Source of the DNA: an uncultured Lewinella sp.
Lineage (GTDB): Bacteria; Bacteroidota; Bacteroidia; Chitinophagales; Saprospiraceae
Direction: 5' to 3'
DNA length: 64,000 nucleotides
Assembly (NCBI GenBank): GCA_937873655.1
Contig: CALMYQ010000153.1
Span: forward strand, 1-64,000
A program made the translations under genes and the position numbers. Below are positions 17,260-25,497 of this stretch, in pieces (position 1 is the first letter of the stretch; every line of letters starts with the position of its first letter). The notes beneath the pieces were generated by a model. It was not told where the DNA came from, made no database searches, and worked only from the letters and a program-made list of their open reading frames with translations.

Positions 17260-17264
17260 CCGGC

Positions 17265-17298
17265 AAAATAAAAAGAGCCGATAACCTAAGCTATCGGC
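17265..17298 (-). terminator. terminator of the basic secreted protein gene
   Basis: Arms GCCGATAGC and GTTATCGGC (read on the minus strand, 17298 to 17277) are followed by TCTTTTTATTTT. It probably also ends the plus-strand hydrolase gene, which stops ~18 bp before it. Confidence 0.75.
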
Positions 17299-17328
17299 CC
17301 GAATTTCATGAGGTTGGATAAACAGTAT

Positions 17329-17733
17329 TCAGTTATTGCCCTCCGTGTCGCCGTTTTCCTTTGGTTTTTTGGCCCGGGCCGTTTTGGCGCCCTGTTCGGT
17401 GGTGCCCTGCTTCTGCTGCCCGGAGCGAGCGGTCATCGTATGGGGTTTTCTTTCCGACCCGGCATTGGCATCCTGCTTTTGTTTCATTTCACCGGCATTG
17501 GCGTCGGTTGCGTGTTTGTCCCTGGATTTGGCCGTTTTGCCCGCAGCGGATGCCTTGTGCTTTGATGCGGATTTCTTCTTGTGCTTTGGTTTTTGCCCTG
17601 AAGCATGGGCGAGGGTAGCGGAAGCCGGGGTAGCGGCCGGTCCGGAACCTGTGCTGGATTGGGCAGAAATTGTAACGGAAGAAGCGAGGAAAAGCGCTGC
17701 CGACAGCAGGATGATTTTCGATGAAGTCTTCAT
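17329..17733 (-). CDS. small secreted basic low-complexity protein
   Basis: A product of 134 residues. A clear signal peptide (residues 1-25, cleavage near ISAQ) is followed by a mature part made almost entirely of Ala, Lys, Gly, Ser, Thr and Gln, with clusters such as KPKHKKKSASKHK. It has no hydrophobic core and is expected to be disordered and strongly basic. It could bind DNA, polyanionic polysaccharide or the envelope. No family is recognised. A terminator follows it. The 308 bp upstream (17734-18041) hold no supported gene; two short overlapping frames there look unrelated to any protein. Confidence 0.6.
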   Translation of the reverse strand: MKTSSKIILLSAALFLASSVTISAQSSTGSGPAATPASATLAHASGQKPKHKKKSASKHKASAAGKTAKSRDKHATDANAGEMKQKQDANAGSERKPHTMTARSGQQKQGTTEQGAKTARAKKPKENGDTEGNN

Positions 17734-18041
17734 AATGGCTATTGATTTAAAATGAGAGAATCAGTGACCGAATTGCGGCTGACCGCCCGCAAATGCTGCA
17801 TGGTTTGCCGTCCAAAGATGGGGATCAAAAAAAAGGACAGGGATAACCGTTCGGTGAAAGGTTCAAAACTGTCGGCAGTACCGGAAAAGGATTCGCCGAT
17901 ACGGCACATTGGATGGTTGAAAATGAGCTGGAAACGGGCTGTTTCCAACGAAATTGACAGACCTGCAGGTGACCAGTTGAAAAACCCGGGTCTTTCTCTC
18001 AAATTCCTCTGATGCTTATTTCCTGAAAAAAACCAAATACC

Positions 18042-18629
18042 ATGAAAAAGTCACTGTTGTTGATCGGTCTGATTTTGGCAAGTTGCAGCTTCCTCAAAGC
18101 CCAGGACCAACTTTTCGTCATTCCGCTGAAGAAGGACAAGATCCCGCCAGTCGTGATGTCGTCGATTGAAAAGGATTTTCCCGAAAGCACCGTTACGGGC
18201 TATTCCGCCATCCCGATCCAGTCGATCGGCGAGGATTGGGCGGTAGTCCGCAACGATGTCAATCAGGACAAATACGATACCTATCAGGTGGATATCGACG
18301 GAAATGCGTTTGCGGGTACGGCTACCTACGACGCGAACGGCCGGCTGATATCCGCGCGTGAGAACCTGAAGAACGTCATCCTGCCGCACCAGATCGGAAG
18401 ATCCATCGGCGCTGAATACCCGGGCTGGGCAGTTGCCGGCGACCATGAGCTCATTACCGTCTACAAACCCGGCAGGCAACAGGTGTATTATCGGGTGAAA
18501 CTGGAAAAAGGCCGCGAAAAAATGACCGTTGTCTACGACGGCAGCGGCAACCAGGTCAAACCCTCCGGCGCCGGGGATTATTCCCGCGAAATGAAGGAAA
18601 ACCTGAGAAAAGAAAAAAGGGACAGTTAA
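18042..18629 (+). CDS. secreted PepSY-like hypothetical protein
   Basis: A product of 195 residues. The signal peptide ends at SFLKAQD. The mature part has a pattern seen in periplasmic PepSY-like proteins of Bacteroidota: IPPVVMSSIEKDFPESTVTGYSA, then a strand-rich segment with YDTYQVDIDGNAFAGTATYDANGRLI. A second half-repeat follows (IGRSIGAEYPGWAVAGDHE, YYRVKLEKGREKMTVVYDGSG), so there are two alpha-beta units. Such domains are thought to bind ligands or inhibit proteases; the role here is unknown. A strong terminator follows. Confidence 0.6.
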   Translation: MKKSLLLIGLILASCSFLKAQDQLFVIPLKKDKIPPVVMSSIEKDFPESTVTGYSAIPIQSIGEDWAVVRNDVNQDKYDTYQVDIDGNAFAGTATYDANGRLISARENLKNVILPHQIGRSIGAEYPGWAVAGDHELITVYKPGRQQVYYRVKLEKGREKMTVVYDGSGNQVKPSGAGDYSREMKENLRKEKRDS

Positions 18630-18657
18630 AGAGAATAGATTTGATGGGTTGTATGAT

Positions 18658-18688
18658 GCGGGGACCCGGGCTTGGGCCCCGCATTTTT
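18658..18688 (+). terminator. rho-independent terminator
   Basis: GCGGGG (18658-18663) pairs with CCCCGC (18677-18682), with inner CCCGGG-type pairing, followed by ATTTTT. It ends the PepSY-like gene 28 bp after its stop. Confidence 0.75.
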
Positions 18689-18765
18689 CCCTTCAACGGT
18701 TTGGTTTTCATACTAATCTTTCGTTATTCCAGGTTGTTATCAGTAGTATTATTTTCCCTTGTAGC

Positions 18766-18797
18766 CCACCCGGTAGCCGCCGGGTGGATTTTTTTTT
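18766..18797 (+). terminator. second terminator-like hairpin, 50 bp before DUF1003
   Basis: CCACCCGG (18766-18773) pairs with CCGGGTGG (18780-18787), followed by A and nine T. Two strong terminators within 140 bp on the same strand are unusual. The second may be an attenuator in the leader of the DUF1003 gene, or a backup stop. Confidence 0.7.
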
Positions 18798-18847
18798 GCC
18801 TGATTTTCCCCGGAATTCTCCACCTTTAAGCTATAAATCCTTCGTTC

Positions 18848-19540
18848 ATGAAAGCCAAAGAAACTGCATGCCCGGTCTGCGGGAAACAACGGCCCGCCCA
18901 TCAAATGGTACCCGGGGCTTTGGTGCGCCGGGGCATCGCCGAACTGATCATGGCGGATCACCCCGACTGGAATGAAAAACAATCCGTCTGCCGCACCGAC
19001 CTGAACCATTACCGGAGCGTTTTCCTGGAAAAGGTCCTGCAACAGGAAAAGGGCGAGGTGAGCCAGTTGGACCGCCAGATCCTCGACAGCATCCGGGAAG
19101 GGGAACTCACAGCGGCCAACGTCAATAAAATCAGCGACGAAAACCTCAGTTTCGGCCAGCACCTGGCCGACCGGATCGCCGAATTCGGCGGCAGCTGGAC
19201 CTTTATCATCATCTTCGGCGCCATCTTGCTCAGTTGGATAACCCTGAACGTCTATCTGGTCAGCCATCCGTTCGACCCCTATCCCTTTATTCTGCTCAAC
19301 CTGGTATTGTCCTGCATTGCCGCCCTCCAGGCGCCCGTGATCATGATGAGCCAGAACCGCCAGGAAGCCAAGGACCGCCTCCGGGCCGAACAGGATTATC
19401 GCATCAACCTCAAGGCCGAACTGGAGATCCGCGCCCTGCACGAGAAAATGGATCACCTCCTGTTGCAGCAATGGGAACGGCTGCTGGAGATCCAGCAATT
19501 GCAGGTGGAAATGATGGAGGAACTGGGGAAGAAAGGGTAG
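18848..19540 (+). CDS. DUF1003 membrane protein
   Basis: A product of 230 residues. The N-terminus has a zinc-ribbon-like CPVCGKQR. The central part is the DUF1003 domain: FGQHLADRIAEFGGSWTFIIIFGAILLSWITLN, a second helix FILLNLVLSCIAALQAPVIMMSQNRQ, then a coiled, charged tail (about 170-228). It is an inner-membrane protein of unknown function, widespread in bacteria. It converges on the AAA+ gene of the injection system, with only 3 bp between the two stops. It is not a known eCIS component. Confidence 0.85.
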   Translation: MKAKETACPVCGKQRPAHQMVPGALVRRGIAELIMADHPDWNEKQSVCRTDLNHYRSVFLEKVLQQEKGEVSQLDRQILDSIREGELTAANVNKISDENLSFGQHLADRIAEFGGSWTFIIIFGAILLSWITLNVYLVSHPFDPYPFILLNLVLSCIAALQAPVIMMSQNRQEAKDRLRAEQDYRINLKAELEIRALHEKMDHLLLQQWERLLEIQQLQVEMMEELGKKG

Positions 19541-19543
19541 CGG

Positions 19544-20896
19544 TCAAACCGTTTTTCCTTCTTTTCGGAACTCCCTGCGGATGCCCCGGAGGATATCCTG
19601 CAGCAAAATGCTGTTGCTGTCCCGCCTCACAGCCGCAATCGCGGCATATCGCAATACATTGATGATGCCGCCGCCCGAAAGCTCATACTTTTCCGCTACC
19701 TGGTGCAGGTCAATTTTGGACTCGAGCGCCAGCTTGTCCGAAAAGGCCATCTTCCAGAGCAGGTAGCGCTGCTCGGCGTCCGGGACCGGAAAGTAGATCA
19801 TGGATTGAAAACGGCGGGCAAAGGCGTCGTCGATATTGTCCTTCATATTGGTGGCCAGGATGACCACGCCCGGGAAATCCTCAATGCGCTGCAGCAGATA
19901 GGCGATCTCCTGGTTGGCATACCGGTCCTTGGCATCTTTTGTGCTGGTGCGTTTCCCGAAAAGCGCGTCGGCTTCGTCAAAGAACAGGATCCAGTTCTTG
20001 TTTTCAGCCTGGTCAAAGACGTTTGCCAGGTTTTTCTCCGTCTCTCCGATGTATTTGGACACCACCTGCGACAGATCGATCCGGTAAACGCTCAGGCCGG
20101 TGGTCTTGCCCATCAGCGAGGCGGTCAGCGTTTTGCCGGTTCCCGGGGGGCCGTAAAACAGGGAACGGTACCCGGGTTTGATGCGGCTGCCCAGTTCCCA
20201 TTCGTTCCGGATCTTGTCGTTGTGCCTGATCCAGGCGATGATCTCCTCGATCTCTTCCAGAATATGCGGATCCAGGATCAGGTCGGGCCAATCGAGTTCG
20301 GTAGTGAGGCTTTTGGCCGGGAAATTTGTGCTGTAGTTGGGGTGATAATCATCGCCGGTCGTAAAATAGGCGAGGTATTCCGCACTCAGGGTCAGCGCAC
20401 CGCTTAGAAAAGGCTCTTCGGGCTTGCCGGACGCCAGCCGCAGGATATTATGCCGGAAAAAGAAATGCTGTTCGTCAAACAGCGCCGTCAGCTGCATCCT
20501 GTATTGCAGGTCGTTGCCGGCGATCAGGAATTGAGCCGTCTCTCCGGTCGGAAGGAATCCGCTGTGGTTTTGCCCGACCAGTCCGCCGAATTCGGTATAG
20601 CCGCGGTCGTAAATGCTGTTTTTGGTGAAAAACAAATCGAGCGCCTGCGGCTGGATATGGGGCGCCAGGGTCAGCAACACCATCAATCTTTCTTCCACCG
20701 AAAAGGGATAATGGCAGGCAATGCGTGCGTAAAGCGAAGGGTCGCCGGTGAGCGAAGGCGGTTCGATCTCCCGGATATCCGAAAATTCGCTCTCCTGGCC
20801 GAAGTACAGCTTGAACCGGGTATGGATAACCTGGGTCAACCAATTGAATTCCCCTTCCAGGGTTTTGGCGTTTAACGTCAATTGAATTTTTTCCAT
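19544..20896 (-). CDS. eCIS AAA+ ATPase (Afp15-like)
   Basis: A product of 450 residues from ATG 20896; GTG 20923 would add nine. In Afp/PVC systems this ATPase is needed to assemble intact particles. The N-terminal ~200 residues are the eCIS-specific region. The AAA+ module follows, with Walker A GPPGTGKT (about 249-256), Walker B WILFFDEADALFGKR and a second-region-of-homology motif with DDAFARRF supplying the arginine finger. It is the last gene of the long minus-strand operon and overlaps the tape-measure gene by 19 bp, so the two are translationally coupled. It is the usual neighbour of the tape-measure gene in these clusters. Confidence 0.92.
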   Translation of the reverse strand: MEKIQLTLNAKTLEGEFNWLTQVIHTRFKLYFGQESEFSDIREIEPPSLTGDPSLYARIACHYPFSVEERLMVLLTLAPHIQPQALDLFFTKNSIYDRGYTEFGGLVGQNHSGFLPTGETAQFLIAGNDLQYRMQLTALFDEQHFFFRHNILRLASGKPEEPFLSGALTLSAEYLAYFTTGDDYHPNYSTNFPAKSLTTELDWPDLILDPHILEEIEEIIAWIRHNDKIRNEWELGSRIKPGYRSLFYGPPGTGKTLTASLMGKTTGLSVYRIDLSQVVSKYIGETEKNLANVFDQAENKNWILFFDEADALFGKRTSTKDAKDRYANQEIAYLLQRIEDFPGVVILATNMKDNIDDAFARRFQSMIYFPVPDAEQRYLLWKMAFSDKLALESKIDLHQVAEKYELSGGGIINVLRYAAIAAVRRDSNSILLQDILRGIRREFRKEGKTV

Positions 20897-23800
20897 TCTA
20901 CTTCTATTCGTTTGGACATCCACGGCAACTTGACCAGGGCGGTGCTCCAGGGCAGATACTCCATTAGAACATCGAAAGTCTTGGATTCGACCTTCAGTTC
21001 CCAGCTGTCTTCGTGTTCCAGCAGGCGGCCGTCCCGGATCAGAAAGGTCGCCCGCAGGTTATCGACAGTCGACCCGCTCATCTTTTCCCAGTTTGCCAGC
21101 GCGCTGTTCAGCAACTGACCGCTAATATCGAGTTCTTTTTCCGTTAAATCAATGGACAAGGGCAGCGGGGTTTCCAGCGCCAATCCGCAAAGGATCTTGT
21201 TGAAAACCATCAGCTGTTCCGGCGTCTCGGTCTGCCCGGTGACCAGATACTGCAACAGGTGCGCACCTCTTGCGGCAGCCTCTTCGGCAACAAATGCCCC
21301 GTCGGCAGTCATCTCCAGCATGTCGAAATAACGCGGCAGGAACGGCGCCAGGATGACCAAACCGGCGTTGTGGATGTACACCGCTTCCTCCGGCCGACCC
21401 GACCCCCGGCTTTTTTTTGCGCTGCTTTTGGCCGTTGGCCTGGCCGCCTTTTCCCTCGGGGGCTCCGGCCGTTTTTTTGCAGCCCGGATGAGTCCAGCCA
21501 TCCATTCGGGCATTCCGCCGCCGGCCGACTCAAGCCGGTCGAGCCAGACCGCAACCGGCATGGGCGCTGCTGCCGCCAGGAAACCGGCCAGATCGGTAAA
21601 ATAGTCCTCCTGTTGGGGATCGGTGTCGCCTTTCCGGACTGCATATCCGAAAAGGTGATGGAAATAAGCGGCCTGGTCCTGGTACAGGGATCTCCCTTCT
21701 GCCCGGCTCACCGCTTGCAGCGTTTCAAGTATCCAGGGCATTGAAGGTTCCAGCAGCAGATAGGCTACGGGAAGCCTCAGCCTGGGAAATGTCGCAGCCA
21801 GCCTTTTTGCAGCCCTGTTCTGGTTGATTATCCCCAGGATATAGGTTTTGTAAAAGGCCGGGTTGGCCCCGATAAGTTCCAGGTGTATTTGCTCAAGGTC
21901 GGCCTGGCGCCAATGCGATTGGCCTTTTTTTAAGTTGCCGGTCAGCAGAAAATGCCGGAATGCCGCCAGCCCGCTTCTGACGGTTTGGGTATAATCCTGG
22001 CCGGGTGCTTCTTCCTGTTCTTTTTCCGGATCGGATCCGGCAATGTTTACCGGGATTTCTTTTTCCTGGGATTCGGGCGGACTATCCGGCAAGGGCGCCC
22101 CGGACCCGCTGCGGGTCGAAGGTCGCCATTGCTCCAAAAGCTCAAGAAGCCGGTAATACCGGATATCCTGCCGGCCAACCCGCTCTGCGGCGGCTTCACT
22201 GATTGCTGCGGCTGCCGTTCCCACGTCCAGGTTTTCCTGTTTCGCAACAGCGTCGATCATCCGCCGGGTAAGGGTATCGGTACCCATGCCCGGACCGGTC
22301 AGCAGCGCGAAAATCACGCGTTCGCGAACCGCATCCGGCGTATCTCTTCTCCGGATGCTGCCCCGGTCAGCCAGGGCGGGGAACAGCTCAAGGAAAGCGG
22401 ACACGAAACCGGCATAGTTTCCGGCAGCGGCCTCCGTGAACCGGACCAGGGCCTGCGGATCCAGCCTTGCCAGCCATTTTTTCAGCCAGCCGGACCGGCG
22501 CAGAAACGGCAGCAGCGCCTCGCGGGCCCCGTCCGGGTCGCTTTCCAGCAATCCGGAAAGCGCTTCCTCCGGTTCCAGATCGGGCGCCCACCAGGGGAAT
22601 TGACCGGTCCGCAGATAATAAAATACGGGTTCGTCCCCGGTCGCCGGCAGGACAGCTTCCCTTTCCGACGCCAGAAAGGCTTCGATATCCCGAACGGCTG
22701 CCGGCTCCAGATAAGCCCTGACCCTCTGCAGCAGCGACCGGAAGGCTGCCGGATAAGGTTGCTTATGAACGATTTGGACCAGGCCGGCGAGCAGGTCGGC
22801 GGGTTCGGCGCCGCTGTCCTGCGCAATCCGGGTCAGCAGATGCCTGGTTGACCGGACGAGATCCGGACCCGTTCGCAAATCCCGCAGGATGGTCTGGAGC
22901 AGGTATTCCCGGATTTCTGCGGGCCGGTACCGGAATCCCGCTAAGCCCAGGCCTGTTTTTCCGAGGCGGTCTGTTTCTTTCAGCAACTCCTTCCACACCT
23001 GCTGGTTTCCGGTCAGGGTCAGGATCAGCAGGTCAACCGTTTTCAGGCTCAGGAAGGTGACCAGCCGCTGCGCCAGGTTGGTCTTGTCCCGCAGCTCCAG
23101 GCAGATCGACCGGAATTCATCCGGCGCGTCTTTCAGGAACCGGACAAAAAAAGCTTCTTTCCGGGCTGGGTCCGGTACGATCTCTCCGGGCGGCCAGGCC
23201 CCGAATTGAAGAAAATGCAGATAAGCCTCCCGGTCGGCCGATTCCGCCGTTTTCTTTTTGGGCGTCAAAGCAGCTGTCTGGATCCTGAACGGCAATGCGC
23301 TTTGAAAGACGGCAGGACTGGCAAAGGATTGAATTTGTTGTTGGAACCGGGTCAGCAAAGCGGCTTCGGAGCGTTTTGTTGCGGTTGCGACCTTCTCCAG
23401 GATCGCCGTCCAGAACCGCCAGGGGTCAAGATCCCGGCTGATTGAAAGTTTGAGGTCGAGTAGCAATTTTTGTTGCAAAACCTGGAATTCCCGGATCGAA
23501 AGCCCGCTGACCGGCGATTGACCGTAGATCAATCTCAGGTCGGCCATTACCGGGGCGATAGCGGCCCAATCCGGCCCCGCAACTTTTTCAACCAGGATTT
23601 CGAGCAGTTCCGGATTCCACCCGGCAGATTGCTTTCCCGCGCTTTCGGTTTTTTTATGCAAACGGACCAACCGGTCCAATAACACCTGGTCACCGGTCCG
23701 GACCCTTCGGATGATTTCCTGTTCAAGCGCTGCGGGAGTGGGGAATGCCGCATCCGGGATAAACTCCCCATGGTCAAGCCGGTTTTCGATCCGGAGGGCC

Positions 23801-25494
23801 AGCGTCTCGGAGCCGACCACCTCCCCGGAGCCCGGTTGGGGAACAGCCTCCTTCTCCCGGTTTTGCCGACCGAAGAAATATTCCATTTCCTCCCGGGTGA
23901 TGACCGAATGAAAATAGGGTGCGAGGACGCCGGGTTCGGATCCCGTCGCAACCTGAAGGCGGCTGATCAATCGTTTCAAAATGGTTTTTCTCGCCTCCCC
24001 GGGTTCGGGGCGCTCCACAAACAAGAGGGCCATTTCCTCTTCCAAAACCATGCGAAGATCACCAGCAACCTCGCCCGGCGCCGGTTGGTGTTGGAAAAGT
24101 CCGGATAACCGGGTTGCCAGATCAAGGACGGATGTCCAATCCCGTCCCGTCACCCAATCCAGCAGGCGGATTTGTGAAGACGGAGAAAACCGGGACCGGA
24201 TTCGCCGCATGACGCCTATATCCGCGGCCAGGGGCAGGAATGCGGTCTGGAACGCTGCCCGGGCCGGGCCGGTAAGGGACCGGAACAAGTGATCAGGCTC
24301 CGGGCCGCCCGGAATATCGGGCTTGCCGGGGAAATAACCGTTCAGCAGGAAAAAGATCAGCATCCGGTCAGGGTCTTCCGTCGAAATACCGGAAAGGCTG
24401 GCGACGGATTCGCTATCACCGGCGGCGGATCCTGCCGGAGTCGGGCCGGTTTCTTCAGCCGGCGGCTCAAACCCGGCAATTGGGTTCGGATCTGCCGGGG
24501 TTTCCAGGGCATGCTCCTGATCCTGATAGAGCGCTTTTACAGATGGGGCGCTTCCCCCTGTTTCAACCGGACCCGACGGCTTTGCACCGGGTACGGCAAT
24601 GGAACCGGGAACTCCCGCAGCGGGTTCCGGGGAAGCTTTCACGATCTCCGCCAACTTTAGGACAGCTTCTTGCAGGGTGCGCCTTTCTCCTGTTGAGCCC
24701 GCTGTTTCCTGCAATCCTTCTTTCAACCGGATCAGAAGAGCCTCCACGGACCGGCCGGTCATTTCGGCAAGACGACTGATCCACAAGCGCAGAAATGATT
24801 CGGGTTGCGTCATGGATGACAGATCGGCATAGAGCAGCGTGAATGCCAGTTCCTGATCCAACGCAATCCCCGGCGGGATTGCATCCGGGCGACTGCCGTA
24901 GAAGTCAGCCAGCTCTTTTGCAGACCGGAGGATAGCGGGGGAGGCTCTTCCGGTCAAATGCCTCAGATCGGACAATTCGGTTGCGTGAAGTTGCCACCTT
25001 ATACGATCCCGGACTCTTTTTTTAGCCTGCATTTCTTCGAACAATACCTGCCTCAGGGCTGAAGGGTCTTGCCGGGCGGCGGCTTTGAGGAGGTCGGCAA
25101 ACAGGCCTGGTTGTTTGCCGTCCTTCCACCAGGGAAACCTGCCCGAACGCAGGAAAAAGCGGATCGTCTCCAGGGGCGGGATCTCATCTTGTGACGGCGT
25201 TTCGGCCTGTTCCCTTATTTTTTGTCCCAGGAATGCTTTCAGTGCCTCCAGTATCCGCGAACCGGCCTGGAGTTGGAAATCATCCCTGGTCAAAGCGCCG
25301 ATATCCAGTTCGATCCGGTCGAAATGAATGACGGCGTCGCCGGGGGAAAAACCGGATAATATCTTTTCCAACCCGGATACAAGGCGGTTATGGAACAGCT
25401 GACTCAAGGCTTCGGTTGCAAATTGCGCATCCGCCGGATTATCGACATCGATCTCGAAGATGTGCCGGCCGATCGTATGGGAATTTGCGGCCAT
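20878..25494 (-). CDS. eCIS tape-measure protein (CIS_TMP, Afp14 role)
   Basis: A product of 1538 residues. It should set the length of the tube and sheath. The N-terminus (HIFEIDVDN, then HFDRIELDIGAL) and the C-terminus (IHNAGLVILAPFLPRYFDML, then LPWSTALVKLPWM) are the conserved ends of the contractile-injection tape-measure family. In between, a unit recurs with a core like FFLRSGRFPWW. It begins near residues 112, 379, 758, 958 and 1178, each followed by a helical segment. Two low-complexity linkers rich in Pro, Gly, Ala and Glu (about 286-372 and 1124-1168) separate units. The stop overlaps the ATPase gene and the start lies 3 bp after the baseplate gene. The length points to a long particle, but the scale is not calibrated. 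Confidence 0.88.
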   Translation of the reverse strand: MAANSHTIGRHIFEIDVDNPADAQFATEALSQLFHNRLVSGLEKILSGFSPGDAVIHFDRIELDIGALTRDDFQLQAGSRILEALKAFLGQKIREQAETPSQDEIPPLETIRFFLRSGRFPWWKDGKQPGLFADLLKAAARQDPSALRQVLFEEMQAKKRVRDRIRWQLHATELSDLRHLTGRASPAILRSAKELADFYGSRPDAIPPGIALDQELAFTLLYADLSSMTQPESFLRLWISRLAEMTGRSVEALLIRLKEGLQETAGSTGERRTLQEAVLKLAEIVKASPEPAAGVPGSIAVPGAKPSGPVETGGSAPSVKALYQDQEHALETPADPNPIAGFEPPAEETGPTPAGSAAGDSESVASLSGISTEDPDRMLIFFLLNGYFPGKPDIPGGPEPDHLFRSLTGPARAAFQTAFLPLAADIGVMRRIRSRFSPSSQIRLLDWVTGRDWTSVLDLATRLSGLFQHQPAPGEVAGDLRMVLEEEMALLFVERPEPGEARKTILKRLISRLQVATGSEPGVLAPYFHSVITREEMEYFFGRQNREKEAVPQPGSGEVVGSETLALRIENRLDHGEFIPDAAFPTPAALEQEIIRRVRTGDQVLLDRLVRLHKKTESAGKQSAGWNPELLEILVEKVAGPDWAAIAPVMADLRLIYGQSPVSGLSIREFQVLQQKLLLDLKLSISRDLDPWRFWTAILEKVATATKRSEAALLTRFQQQIQSFASPAVFQSALPFRIQTAALTPKKKTAESADREAYLHFLQFGAWPPGEIVPDPARKEAFFVRFLKDAPDEFRSICLELRDKTNLAQRLVTFLSLKTVDLLILTLTGNQQVWKELLKETDRLGKTGLGLAGFRYRPAEIREYLLQTILRDLRTGPDLVRSTRHLLTRIAQDSGAEPADLLAGLVQIVHKQPYPAAFRSLLQRVRAYLEPAAVRDIEAFLASEREAVLPATGDEPVFYYLRTGQFPWWAPDLEPEEALSGLLESDPDGAREALLPFLRRSGWLKKWLARLDPQALVRFTEAAAGNYAGFVSAFLELFPALADRGSIRRRDTPDAVRERVIFALLTGPGMGTDTLTRRMIDAVAKQENLDVGTAAAAISEAAAERVGRQDIRYYRLLELLEQWRPSTRSGSGAPLPDSPPESQEKEIPVNIAGSDPEKEQEEAPGQDYTQTVRSGLAAFRHFLLTGNLKKGQSHWRQADLEQIHLELIGANPAFYKTYILGIINQNRAAKRLAATFPRLRLPVAYLLLEPSMPWILETLQAVSRAEGRSLYQDQAAYFHHLFGYAVRKGDTDPQQEDYFTDLAGFLAAAAPMPVAVWLDRLESAGGGMPEWMAGLIRAAKKRPEPPREKAARPTAKSSAKKSRGSGRPEEAVYIHNAGLVILAPFLPRYFDMLEMTADGAFVAEEAAARGAHLLQYLVTGQTETPEQLMVFNKILCGLALETPLPLSIDLTEKELDISGQLLNSALANWEKMSGSTVDNLRATFLIRDGRLLEHEDSWELKVESKTFDVLMEYLPWSTALVKLPWMSKRIEVEWKKFN

Positions 25495-25497
25495 CGG

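Noticed and set aside
17329..17733. Histone-like DNA-binding protein
   Set aside because: The Lys/Ala-rich composition suggests it, but a clear signal peptide points to export.
17734..18041. Short overlapping frames on both strands
   Set aside because: No signal, motif, ribosome site or promoter. The composition looks like non-coding DNA.
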